Of a DNA stretch of 37,365 nt, positions 8,748 through 17,681 are shown in pieces. The position numbers and the translations under genes were made by a program. Numbering within the stretch: position 1 is the stretch's first letter; each line of letters begins with the position of its first letter. Origin of the DNA: Gemmatimonadaceae bacterium (GTDB lineage: Bacteria > Gemmatimonadota > Gemmatimonadetes > Gemmatimonadales > Gemmatimonadaceae); contig JACDCM010000005.1 of NCBI GenBank assembly GCA_013817545.1, forward strand, positions 1 through 37,365. The letters are read 5' to 3'. The notes beneath the pieces are model-generated. The model made no database searches. It was not told where the DNA came from and saw only the letters and a list, made by a program, of their open reading frames with translations.

Positions 8748-9550
8748 CTAGCGATCACGGATTATCCACTTCTCGCTCCACGCTCACGGACGTCAACACT
8801 TTCATCGGCCCTTATCCTTTTCGGCACGTACCGCATCCCGAGCCGGACATCCTTGTAAAAGTTCTCGCGCGCGATGCGGTCCAGCGCGCCTGGGTAGGGC
8901 ATCTTCCGAGCGCCTTCTACCGGGATCCGTCGCACGGAAACCTGGAGCTCTTCGCCGCAACCGAGGCGCATTCCGCAATCCTGTCACCCGTCCCGACCGT
9001 TCGCCCCGATTGGCCGAAGTGGGAGACCGCGCTGGCAGAATACGTTGCACTCGGCGTTCCGGCCGTCCGCGCCTATCCGCCGCAGTGGGGAATGGGCCCG
9101 CAAGATTCCAGGATGCAATCGCTCGCTATCGCGTGTGGCGAAGCCGGCGTCGCCCTGCTTCTCACTGTTCGTTTCGAAGACCTGCGCCAACGTCATCACC
9201 TCGACTCGGCCGGCGACCTCACCGGTGCCGCGATCCGCGCAATCGCACGAGCGAGCAAGCAAGCCCACATTCTGGTCACCGCCGCTGGCCGAGCGACAAT
9301 AGAGGAAGCGCACTGGGGCCTCACGCCTGACGAACGCTCTCGGCTCTGGTGGGACATATCCTGGATATGGGGCCCTCCCGACGACGATCTTGCGCATCTC
9401 ATTCGAACCATTGGTTCGGACCGCCTCGCATACGGCAGCGGTTGGCCCCTGAGATTGAGCCAGACCCCACGCGCAAATCTGGATCTCCTCCCCGCCGATG
9501 TCGCCGATAGCGTCCTCGCGAGTACCGAGACCATTGCTCCGCGACGATGA
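8744..9550 (+). CDS. Amidohydrolase-like protein with degenerate metal-ligand motifs
   Basis: In-frame TTG at 8744 overlaps previous stop (TTGA). Translation TSDHGLSTSRSTLTDVNTFIGPYPFRHVP... has the amidohydro_2 layout but VNTFIG where HxH is expected and YGSGWPLR where GSD is expected. The track start at 8660 overlaps the previous gene. Confidence 0.72.
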   Translation: MTSDHGLSTSRSTLTDVNTFIGPYPFRHVPHPEPDILVKVLARDAVQRAWVGHLPSAFYRDPSHGNLELFAATEAHSAILSPVPTVRPDWPKWETALAEYVALGVPAVRAYPPQWGMGPQDSRMQSLAIACGEAGVALLLTVRFEDLRQRHHLDSAGDLTGAAIRAIARASKQAHILVTAAGRATIEEAHWGLTPDERSRLWWDISWIWGPPDDDLAHLIRTIGSDRLAYGSGWPLRLSQTPRANLDLLPADVADSVLASTETIAPRR

Positions 9551-9566
9551 TGTCGCTGCGGATGAA

Positions 9567-9594
9567 CGAGCACCGAGCACCGAACACGAACACC
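9567..9594. repeat. Heptad array B (family IV): cgagcac cgagcac cgaacac gaacacc
   Basis: 7-bp period read directly, in the gap between the amidohydrolase-like gene and actA; shares the 15-mer cgagcaccgagcacc with 24688-24702. Confidence 0.7.
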
Positions 9595-9706
9595 GCACTC
9601 GTGGCGATACGATCTATTGTCTACCGCACCGTTTGTTGACTAGCGCCCGCATCCCCACCACATTTCGCCCCGGCGAACCGGGCACTCCGACACGAACCAG
9701 GGGTTA

Positions 9707-10261
9707 ATGACGACGACGATGAGGAAGTGGGCGGCTATCCCCGGGCTCTGTGCTCTCGCTGCGGCAGCGGTGGTTCTCTCGGCATACAGCGGTGCGTCGA
9801 GCGACGAAGGGCGCGACATCGAGCAGCCGCTTCCGTTTCCACATCCGGTGCACGTCAAGACACTCGCGATGAACTGCATGTACTGCCACTTCTCCGCCGG
9901 CAAGTCGCCTGATCCAGGTCTTCCCGCGGTTGCCACATGCATGGGGTGCCACATCACGGTAGGCCCGAAGAAGCCCGATGGCAGCGCGCGTCCCGGAGTC
10001 GCCACTCTCCAGGAATACTGGAACAAAGGCCAGCCAATTCCGTGGGTTCGCATTCATAAGGTGCCTGACTACGTGCAGTTCCCTCACATGCGTCACGTGA
10101 GTGCCGGAGTGAGCTGTCAAACGTGTCACGGTGAAGTTCAGGACATGCAGCGCGTCACGCAGGTCAAGTCCCTGAACATGGGATGGTGTGTCCAATGCCA
10201 CCTCGGCGAATCGAATCCGCCATTCAAGGCGCGGTACGATTGCAGCACCTGCCATTACTGA
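9707..10261 (+). CDS. actA: Alternative complex III subunit A, pentaheme cytochrome c
   Basis: Five CxxCH motifs (CMYCH, CMGCH, CQTCH, CVQCH, CSTCH) and immediate actBCDEF context. Confidence 0.92.
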   Translation: MTTTMRKWAAIPGLCALAAAAVVLSAYSGASSDEGRDIEQPLPFPHPVHVKTLAMNCMYCHFSAGKSPDPGLPAVATCMGCHITVGPKKPDGSARPGVATLQEYWNKGQPIPWVRIHKVPDYVQFPHMRHVSAGVSCQTCHGEVQDMQRVTQVKSLNMGWCVQCHLGESNPPFKARYDCSTCHY

Positions 10262-10267
10262 GACGAC

Positions 10268-13200
10268 ATGAGTTCTAGCAAGGAGCCGAACGGAGCCACG
10301 ACGTCGGACGGAACGCGGCGCCAGTTCCTTAAAATTCTTGGCGCCACTACCGCGACGACCGCCGCCATTGGTTGCAGCTCCGATCGAGTCGAAAGGCTCA
10401 TTCCGTATCTCAATCATCCTGACGAGACTGTCCCTGGCGTTTCGACATACTACGCAACGACATGTCGCGAATGCGTCGTTGCGTGCGGGCTGATCGCGGA
10501 GACGCGTGACGGACGCACTATCAAGCTCGAGGGCAATCCTGCGCACCCACTGAATCGCGGCGCACTCTGCGCGCGCGGGCAGGCCGCGCTGCAGGGATTG
10601 TATAACCCCGATCGCTATCGCGGGCCCATGCTGCGGCGCAACAACCGACTCGAGCCGGTCACGTGGGATCAGGCGCTGCAGGCCCTCGCACAGAAGCTGG
10701 GAGAGGTAAGAAGCGCTGGCCGCGCAGGTGACGCAGTCTTCATCAATGGAAGCGAGACAGGAAGCTTTCCAGCGTTCCTGGACCAGTGGCTGACAGGCTT
10801 CGGAATGCCTGCGCACTTGAGCTACGATGCGCTGGCAGACATATCCGCCGTCGCGGCAAACCGGCAATCATACGGCGTCTCCTGGCCCGCGCTTCGATTC
10901 TCGGAAGCGAAGCTGATTGTCTCGGTTGGGGCCGACTTCCTCGACGGGTGGGGCGCGACCGTACCGCAGCAGCTCGATTTTGCGGATGCGCGCGCCAAAA
11001 TCGAGGGAGCGCCTCGTCTCGTCTACATCGGCTCGCGACGGTCGCTCACCGGGCTGAATGCGGACGAGTGGATTCCGTGCAAGCCAGGCAGCGAGCTCGC
11101 CATAGTGAACGCGCTCAACGGCGCGGCCGGCGCTTCACTGGATCAGGCGGCGCAGGCGGCCGGGGTTCCCGCGGCTACCCTGGAGCGTCTTGCGCGCGAT
11201 TGGACCTCCACCAGGCCCAGCTTGATGCTCGCAGGCGTTACCACCGCCAATGCGATGGCTGTAGCGCTCGCGGTAAACGCATTGAACCAGGCGGCCGGCA
11301 ACGTCGGCGTCACGATCCGCCCATCCGAGGCAATATCGGCGTTCGACAACCTGTCCTCGCCTGCAGAAATCGCGGAAGCGCTTGGTCGGATGAATGAGGG
11401 CCGGGTTCCGTTGCTATTTGTTCGCAATGCGAATCCGATCTTCACGCTGCCAAGGAGCGGAAAGTTTGCCGAAGCGTTAGCGAAGGTCGCATTCAAGGTG
11501 AGCTTCTCGAGTTATCCGGACGAGACTTCCGAGCTGTGCGACCTCGTGCTCCCGGATCACCATCCGCTCGAGTCGTGGGGGGACGCACAGGCAACGGCCA
11601 CCGTCATGTCGCTGCAGCAGCCGACAATGGATCCCGTCTTCAGCACACGCGCGACAGCGGACGTGCTTATCACGCTGGCGAAGGGCAATCCGACAACCGC
11701 GGCTCAGTACCCGGCGCCCAACTACCGGACTTGGCTCATAGGCCAATTTCCGGGCGGACCGCTGGCCTATGCGAAGGCGCTGGAGACTGCCGTCGTCAAC
11801 GCGCCAGCGCCCGCCGTCCGGCCAATGCGCGAGCTCGCTACGATCGCTATTCCAGCCCCGCTGGATCGACAGCCAGGCGACTTCTTTCTCACCGTGTACC
11901 CATCTGCGGTTCTTGGAGACCGTGGGGCGAACAAGCCATGGCTTCAGGAACTTCCAGACCCCGTCAGCAAGATTTGCTGGCAATCCTGGGTCGAAATCCA
12001 TCCGACAACTGCCGCGAGACTCGATGTTGACCCAGGCGAGCTGGTGACGCTCGAGTCTCCAACGGGGCTCAAGTTGACGGCGCCCGCTTACGTGTATCCC
12101 GGCATCCGTCAGGACACGGTAGCAATGATGTTTGGGCAAGGGCATCGTTCGTCTCGTGCCGGTGCCGAAGCGATAAACCATCGCGGCTATCCAGAGGGAA
12201 CGGTGCTGGAGGGATACGGCCGCTACGCCGTCGGCGTAGGCGTCAACCCGCTGGATCTCCTGCCACCGGGATTCGAATCGGAATCGGGCGCACTGGCGTG
12301 GACGTCGATCAAGGTCAAGGTAAGCAGGGAAGGCGGATACCAGCAGTTAGTCACGACCGAAGGCTCAGCGCGGCAGCACGGACGTGGAATAGGACGCGCC
12401 CTCGTGCTGACGCCGACCGGACTGCGTGATGCGGACGCTCCCGAGCATGAGGAGACGCCACCAGTGACTGCTGGCGACCCTCCGGCAACGCATGGCGCGG
12501 AGGCCGCGGCCGAATCGGGTGCGCACCACTTTCCGGGGGACGCATCCCACGAATTTCTTCCCGGTCTGAGAGCGCCTGTCGCAAATGACGCCGAAGGCGC
12601 GCTGGCCAACATGGAAGCCAACGACAAGGGGATGTACGACCCCGCCCATTCCAGCGGAATGACCAACCGCCGCTGGGCCATGACCATCGATCTCGCCCGC
12701 TGCACTGGATGCTCGGCGTGCGTCACGGCGTGCTATGCCGAGAATAACATCCCCACCGTCGGCGCGGCGTACCAGACAAAACGCGCGGCGGTCAGCGCGA
12801 CGCCCGGAGGCAATATCCATCGCGGCCGCGAAATGGCATGGTTGCGACTCGAGCGGTACTACGAGGGTGGAGAGAATGGCAGCTACGAATTTGATACCCG
12901 CTTCGTGCCGATGCTCTGTCAGCACTGCGGTAACGCACCTTGCGAACCGGTGTGCCCCGTGTATGCCACCTACCACTCGCCCGACGGACTGAACGTCCAG
13001 GTTTACAATCGCTGCGTAGGAACGCGCTACTGCTCCAACAACTGCCCGTACAAGGTCCGCTACTTCAACTGGTTCGGATACGGAGAGCCCAACCGTCCTC
13101 AGTACGCATGGCCGGAACCGCTCAACTGGCAGCTCAATCCGGACGTCAACGTGCGCGGCAAAGGGGTGATGGAGAAATGCACGTTCTGCGTGCAGCGTAT

Positions 13201-13480
13201 TCGCGAAGCAGAGAACCGTGCCTCGCTGGAGCACCGCGCGGTGCAGGCCGACGAATTCACTGTCGCGTGTGCGCAGGCCTGTCCATCTCGCGCGATCACT
13301 TTCGGCGACGCTGCCAGCCCCGAATGGGCAGTTTCGAAGCAAGTGAACGACCGACGCGCGTACCATGTTTTCGAGGAGCTCAACACGTTCACCGCGGTGG
13401 TCTATCTGAAGAAGGTCAATCATCCGGGGCAAGGACAACCGTCTATCGCACCCGCGGCCGAGGGAGCTCATGGCGGCTGA
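10268..13480 (+). CDS. actB: Alternative complex III subunit B, fused molybdopterin-oxidoreductase-like and ferredoxin-like Fe-S domains
   Basis: 1070 aa; Tat motif RRQFLKILG; N-terminal MopB-like half; C-terminal CTGCSACVTACYAEN, CQHCGNAPCEPVCPVYATYHSPDGLNVQVYNRCVGTRYCSNNCPYKVRYFNW and CTFCVQRI cluster ligands. Confidence 0.95.
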   Translation: MSSSKEPNGATTSDGTRRQFLKILGATTATTAAIGCSSDRVERLIPYLNHPDETVPGVSTYYATTCRECVVACGLIAETRDGRTIKLEGNPAHPLNRGALCARGQAALQGLYNPDRYRGPMLRRNNRLEPVTWDQALQALAQKLGEVRSAGRAGDAVFINGSETGSFPAFLDQWLTGFGMPAHLSYDALADISAVAANRQSYGVSWPALRFSEAKLIVSVGADFLDGWGATVPQQLDFADARAKIEGAPRLVYIGSRRSLTGLNADEWIPCKPGSELAIVNALNGAAGASLDQAAQAAGVPAATLERLARDWTSTRPSLMLAGVTTANAMAVALAVNALNQAAGNVGVTIRPSEAISAFDNLSSPAEIAEALGRMNEGRVPLLFVRNANPIFTLPRSGKFAEALAKVAFKVSFSSYPDETSELCDLVLPDHHPLESWGDAQATATVMSLQQPTMDPVFSTRATADVLITLAKGNPTTAAQYPAPNYRTWLIGQFPGGPLAYAKALETAVVNAPAPAVRPMRELATIAIPAPLDRQPGDFFLTVYPSAVLGDRGANKPWLQELPDPVSKICWQSWVEIHPTTAARLDVDPGELVTLESPTGLKLTAPAYVYPGIRQDTVAMMFGQGHRSSRAGAEAINHRGYPEGTVLEGYGRYAVGVGVNPLDLLPPGFESESGALAWTSIKVKVSREGGYQQLVTTEGSARQHGRGIGRALVLTPTGLRDADAPEHEETPPVTAGDPPATHGAEAAAESGAHHFPGDASHEFLPGLRAPVANDAEGALANMEANDKGMYDPAHSSGMTNRRWAMTIDLARCTGCSACVTACYAENNIPTVGAAYQTKRAAVSATPGGNIHRGREMAWLRLERYYEGGENGSYEFDTRFVPMLCQHCGNAPCEPVCPVYATYHSPDGLNVQVYNRCVGTRYCSNNCPYKVRYFNWFGYGEPNRPQYAWPEPLNWQLNPDVNVRGKGVMEKCTFCVQRIREAENRASLEHRAVQADEFTVACAQACPSRAITFGDAASPEWAVSKQVNDRRAYHVFEELNTFTAVVYLKKVNHPGQGQPSIAPAAEGAHGG

Positions 13481-14921
13481 GCCCGTGCGCACGTCGCGGC
13501 GAAACAACATTCCGTCCGCGAACGTCCAGCTTCCGGCGGTACAGAGTTACACGCAGGTCAATGACGAAATAATCGCTACGCTGCGCGGAACGAAGGCGTG
13601 GTTCGTCGGCCTCGGACTCGCGATAACGTGCCTTGCCATTGGCATCGCCGCGTGGGTGTACCAGATCTACTTCGGACTCGGTGTCGCGGGTTATGCGCCA
13701 CCGGTGATGTGGGGAGTTTACATCATTACCTTCGTCTTCTGGGTAGGTATTGGACACGCTGGTACTCTGATTTCGGCGATCCTGTACCTCTTCCGGGCCG
13801 GATTCCGTACCACGATCTACAGATGCGCGGAAGCCATGACGGTCTTCGCGGTGATGACCGCGGGCCTCTTTCCAATTCTTCACCTGGGCCGGCCGTGGAA
13901 GTTCTTCTGGCTTATTCCGTATCCGAACTGGCGCCTTATCTGGCCTAATTTCAAGAGCCCGCTGGTTTGGGACGTCTTCGCGATTTTGACTTACCTCACC
14001 GTGTCTACCACGTTCCTGTACGTCGGGCTGCTCCCGGATCTCGCCGCGCTAAGGGACCGCGAGACACATCCGGTGAGGAAGCAGATATTCTCGCTATTGT
14101 CGATGGGTTGGCGGAATTCAGACCGCGAATGGCGCCACTTCGCGCGCGCGTATCTCTTCCTCGCAGCGTTCTCGACTCCACTCGTTCTATCCGTACACTC
14201 CGTCGTGTCGTTCGACTTTGCCATGGCACTCACGCCGGGCTGGCACGCGACGATCTTCCCTCCGTACTTCGTGGCGGGCGCAATCTTTTCCGGAATCGGG
14301 ATGGTTTTCACGATCATCATTCCGATCCGCCGTTGGTTCAACCTCAAGCATTATGTCACGATCAACCACCTGGATGCGGCGGCCAAGCTGTGCCTCACGA
14401 CATCCCTGATCGTCGGCCTGGCGTACGTGACCGAATTTTTTATAGCGTGGTACAGCGGAAACAAGGTGGAGCAGGATTACTTCATGAATCGCGTGTTCGG
14501 CCAGTGGTGGTGGGCCGCGTGGATCATGCTGCTCTGCAATATGGTGCTACCTATGTCGCTCTTCTCGCAGCGGCTGCGGCGCAATACCACCTGGCTATTC
14601 ATCCTTTCGCTGTTCATAAACCTGGGTATGTGGTTCGAGCGATTCGTAATCGTCGTGCCTTCGCTGTCGCACGAATTCGAACCGTGGCAGTGGACGGAGT
14701 ACGCACCGTCGTGGGTGGACTGGGCCATTCTGCTCGGGAGCTTCGGCTGGTTCTCCATGTGGTTCCTCCTGTTCATCAAGCAATTCCCTGTCATAGCGAT
14801 CGCTGAGGTGAAGGAGATCATACCGCCACCGCTGAGACGAGCGCACCCGCACGAGGACGCAATCGACGTGAATGCGCGCCACCTCGCTTTTGAGAGCAGA
14901 ACGCCCGGAGAGCACGCCTGA
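13470..14921 (+). CDS. actC: Alternative complex III subunit C, NrfD/PsrC-like quinol-binding membrane protein
   Basis: 483 aa polytopic; GIGHAGTLISAILYLFRAGFRTTIYRCAEAMTVFAV, FVIVVPSLSHEFEPWQWTEYAPSWVDW; operon context. Confidence 0.95.
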   Translation: MAAEPVRTSRRNNIPSANVQLPAVQSYTQVNDEIIATLRGTKAWFVGLGLAITCLAIGIAAWVYQIYFGLGVAGYAPPVMWGVYIITFVFWVGIGHAGTLISAILYLFRAGFRTTIYRCAEAMTVFAVMTAGLFPILHLGRPWKFFWLIPYPNWRLIWPNFKSPLVWDVFAILTYLTVSTTFLYVGLLPDLAALRDRETHPVRKQIFSLLSMGWRNSDREWRHFARAYLFLAAFSTPLVLSVHSVVSFDFAMALTPGWHATIFPPYFVAGAIFSGIGMVFTIIIPIRRWFNLKHYVTINHLDAAAKLCLTTSLIVGLAYVTEFFIAWYSGNKVEQDYFMNRVFGQWWWAAWIMLLCNMVLPMSLFSQRLRRNTTWLFILSLFINLGMWFERFVIVVPSLSHEFEPWQWTEYAPSWVDWAILLGSFGWFSMWFLLFIKQFPVIAIAEVKEIIPPPLRRAHPHEDAIDVNARHLAFESRTPGEHA

Positions 14922-15421
14922 TGCGCGGGGTGCTGGGAGTATTCCATGAACTGGATGCGCTCACCGACGCGGTTGCGGCGCTCAAGAAAGAGCGTTCGGG
15001 CGACATCACTGTTTATTCCGCGACACCGCGCCATGAAATCGAGCACGTGATGGCCCACGGCCCGAGCGTAGTGCGCCGCTTCACTTTGATTGGTGGTTTA
15101 CTCGGTGCGACGTTCGGATACTGGATCGCGATCTGGGTGTCGGATTACTGGCCCATAGTAGTCGGCGGGAAACCGATCGCAGCCTGGGTTCCGTACACGA
15201 TTTTCGGATTCGAGATGATGGTGTTGATTGGATCGCTTGCGACGGTAGCTGGCCTCTTCATCAATGCCCGGATTCCTCGCCTCACCATGACGGTTGGCTA
15301 CGATCCACGCTTCAGCGACGGGGCTTTTGGCGTGTGGGTGGCCTGTCCTCCCGACAAGGAGCGTTCGGTCGCGGCGACGCTGGAGCGGAACGGCGCGGTG
15401 GAGGTGAGGAGTGAGAGATAG
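14921..15421 (+). CDS. actD: Alternative complex III subunit D (DUF3341)
   Basis: 166 aa; RGVLGVFHELDALTDAVAALKKE... plus two-TM region and ...DPRFSDGAFGVWV; operon context. Confidence 0.92.
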   Translation: MRGVLGVFHELDALTDAVAALKKERSGDITVYSATPRHEIEHVMAHGPSVVRRFTLIGGLLGATFGYWIAIWVSDYWPIVVGGKPIAAWVPYTIFGFEMMVLIGSLATVAGLFINARIPRLTMTVGYDPRFSDGAFGVWVACPPDKERSVAATLERNGAVEVRSER

Positions 15422-16349
15422 CTTCGGAGTGGGGGATAGGAGATGGGGAGTTGGAGACGCCCAGGAATTCCGCAGTTTGCGGCAAGTTCGGCATTGGAAG
15501 TTCTCACTCCCCATCCCCCATCCCCCACTCCCCAGAGCGGTACTCTCCCTGTTTCTGATCTCTATCCTCTCCTCCTGCTCCTGGTTCACCGACTTCAAGG
15601 ATCAGCCGCGCATCGAGCCGTGGGAGGCGGAGATGGCGGGTAACGACACGACCCCTTTTCGAGGTAATCCGCAGTTCTCCGTGCCCGTTTACGGAAGCGC
15701 TGTGCCGGGGTTCATGGTATCGCGCGGCGCTTTCCTGACTGTTATGCCTGCGGTGGTTGACTCGATGGCGGGCCTCGAGAATCCGACGGCTGGCAGCGAC
15801 AGCTCGATCGAAAATGGCCGAAAATACTATCAGATCAACTGTACCGTGTGTCACGGTGTTGCCGGGGCGGGGAACGGGCCAGCGCTCAACTACGGGATCG
15901 CCGCGCCAAGCCTTATCAATGATCGGGCGAAGGGGCTGTCTGACGGCTATTACTTCGGGATAATACGCAACGGGCGCGGCTCCATGCCGAACTACAACCG
16001 TATCGAGGAAATGGATCGTTGGGACGTTGTCAATTATATCCGCGGTCTTCAGGGCGTTGGCAAAGCAGTATCCACGGAATTCGGAGTTCCTGGTGAGACT
16101 GGTGACAAGGTTCCGGGCGTCAGCCGCACGGCGCCTACGCGGCCAGCTCCATTCTACAGGCCCGGCGGCACAATGACGCCGGACTCCGCAGCCATGGATT
16201 CCGTATCACGCGGCGGCGGTCCGGGCGACTCCGCTGCAGCCGCCTCGCCACGCATTGTGGACACCTCCGCCTCCCGCCTCCCACCTCCCGCCTCCCGCTC
16301 TACGCCGCCTCCCGCAGCTCGCGAGTCGACTCCCCCCTCCCGCCCATGA
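15411..16349 (+). CDS. actE: Alternative complex III subunit E, monoheme cytochrome c lipoprotein
   Basis: GTG start at 15411 as tracked (true start uncertain); lipobox-like ISILSSC; CTVCHG heme motif; MPNYNRIEEMDRWDVVNYIRGLQ. N- and C-termini are translated repeat sequence (see findings). Confidence 0.92.
   Translation: MRDSFGVGDRRWGVGDAQEFRSLRQVRHWKFSLPIPHPPLPRAVLSLFLISILSSCSWFTDFKDQPRIEPWEAEMAGNDTTPFRGNPQFSVPVYGSAVPGFMVSRGAFLTVMPAVVDSMAGLENPTAGSDSSIENGRKYYQINCTVCHGVAGAGNGPALNYGIAAPSLINDRAKGLSDGYYFGIIRNGRGSMPNYNRIEEMDRWDVVNYIRGLQGVGKAVSTEFGVPGETGDKVPGVSRTAPTRPAPFYRPGGTMTPDSAAMDSVSRGGGPGDSAAAASPRIVDTSASRLPPPASRSTPPPAARESTPPSRP
15426..15531. repeat. Heptad array C (family I), inverted pair: left arm 15426-15451, right arm 15506-15531
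   Basis: ggagtgggggataggagatggggagt versus reverse complement of actccccatcccccatcccccactcc: 24/26 identical; units actcccc/atccccc; 54-nt spacer. Confidence 0.85.
16262..16303. repeat. Heptad array D (family II): gcctccc gcctccc acctccc gcctccc gctctac
   Basis: Direct read of a 7-bp period inside the 3' end of actE, encoding the ASRLPPPASRSTPPPA tail. Confidence 0.75.
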
Positions 16350-17671
16350 CGCACCACGATTCCACCCATGTCATGTCGCGCGACGAGATCGTCGCCGCCA
16401 CAAGCAGGCCAATTCCGCGTGTCTTCACCATCGCGAGCGCAGTGCTCGCGGTGATCGGGGCAATCGTCTTTATTTTCGGCGCCGTAACAGGGGAATCACG
16501 AGCCTGGCAGTCGCTGCACTTCAACTGGCTCTTCTTTGCCACAATGTCGCAGGCAGCAGTCGTATTCGTAGCCGTGCAGCGGATCACGACTTCGCGCTGG
16601 TCCCGTCCGATCGTGCGCTTTCTGGAGGGCTACGTCGCTTTTCTCCCCGTGGCTTTTCTGCTTCTGATACTGATCTTTCTCGGCAAAGGGCACATCTTCC
16701 CCTGGGCGCACGAAGCAGTGACGGTCGCTGAGAAGCGCGTGTACCTCGAGCCGGGTTTTCTCGTTTCGCGCGATCTGATCCTGTTCGCGATCATCACGGC
16801 GTTAAGCCTGTGGTACATCTATACAAGCATCCGCCTCGATGTCGGTCTGCTTCCCGACGCCGGCGCCTCGTGGGCCCGTGGTCTGCGCGATCGCATGCGC
16901 CGGAACATGAGCGACGAGCGCCGGGCGATCCATTCGACGCATTCATTGCAGGGCAAGCTGGCGGTCTGGCTGTGCCTGGCCTTCGGATTCTTCTACACGG
17001 TATTCGCGTGGGACCTGTCGATGACGCTCGACGTGCACTTCCAGAGCGCGCTGTACTCCTGGTGGTTCTTCATGGGAGGCTGGCTGGCGGCTCTCATGAC
17101 ATGGAGCCTGCTCGTGATGTGGTGGCGGAAGCATCTCGACGTGTACGATCTCATCACCGAAACTCACATCCACGACCTCGGTAAGCTGTGCTTCGCATTT
17201 ACGACGTTCTGGGGCTACCTCACCTTCGGGCAATACCTCGTTATCTGGTACGGTAATCTGGCGGAAGAGACGCACTGGATGCGTCTTCGTCTGATTCAGC
17301 CCTGGTTGCCGGCAACGCTGGCAGTCACCTTCATGGTGTTCGTGCTGCCTTTCTTCGGCCTCATGTCGCGCGCGGCCAAGGTATTCCTGCCTACGTTCGT
17401 CCTGTTCGCGACGGTGAGCATTCTCGGAATCTGGCTGCTTCGCATGGTGGAGACCTACCCGTCGATACATCCCGAGGCGCACGCACTACCGTTCGGAATC
17501 TGGGAGATCGGTGTCGGCATGGGCTTTGTTGGGCTCTGGGGACTTTGCTACATCGCGTTCATGAATGCGTTCCCGCGAATGCGCGCGACAATGCTCTCAT
17601 CGCCTTATCGGGACGAGGTGCAGGTGCCCGTCGACGCCGAGACGATGCTGCCGCTTCCGGCCCACGAGTAG
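16346..17671 (+). CDS. actF: Alternative complex III subunit F, second quinol-binding membrane protein
   Basis: 441 aa polytopic; SLQGKLAVWLCLAFGFFYTVFAWDLSMTLDVHFQSALYSWWFFMGGWLAAL; ATGA overlap with actE. Confidence 0.93.
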   Translation: MTHHDSTHVMSRDEIVAATSRPIPRVFTIASAVLAVIGAIVFIFGAVTGESRAWQSLHFNWLFFATMSQAAVVFVAVQRITTSRWSRPIVRFLEGYVAFLPVAFLLLILIFLGKGHIFPWAHEAVTVAEKRVYLEPGFLVSRDLILFAIITALSLWYIYTSIRLDVGLLPDAGASWARGLRDRMRRNMSDERRAIHSTHSLQGKLAVWLCLAFGFFYTVFAWDLSMTLDVHFQSALYSWWFFMGGWLAALMTWSLLVMWWRKHLDVYDLITETHIHDLGKLCFAFTTFWGYLTFGQYLVIWYGNLAEETHWMRLRLIQPWLPATLAVTFMVFVLPFFGLMSRAAKVFLPTFVLFATVSILGIWLLRMVETYPSIHPEAHALPFGIWEIGVGMGFVGLWGLCYIAFMNAFPRMRATMLSSPYRDEVQVPVDAETMLPLPAHE

Positions 17672-17681
17672 TTAAGAACTG

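Noticed and set aside
9667-9682. Hairpin cccgg-cgaa-ccggg upstream of actA as a regulatory element
   Set aside because: Only a 5-bp stem in GC-rich sequence; not distinguishable from background.
9704-13510. Long minus-strand ORFs (9704-10867, 11477-12181, 12365-13510)
   Set aside because: Antisense to actA/actB, whose motifs are unambiguous; length is explained by high GC.
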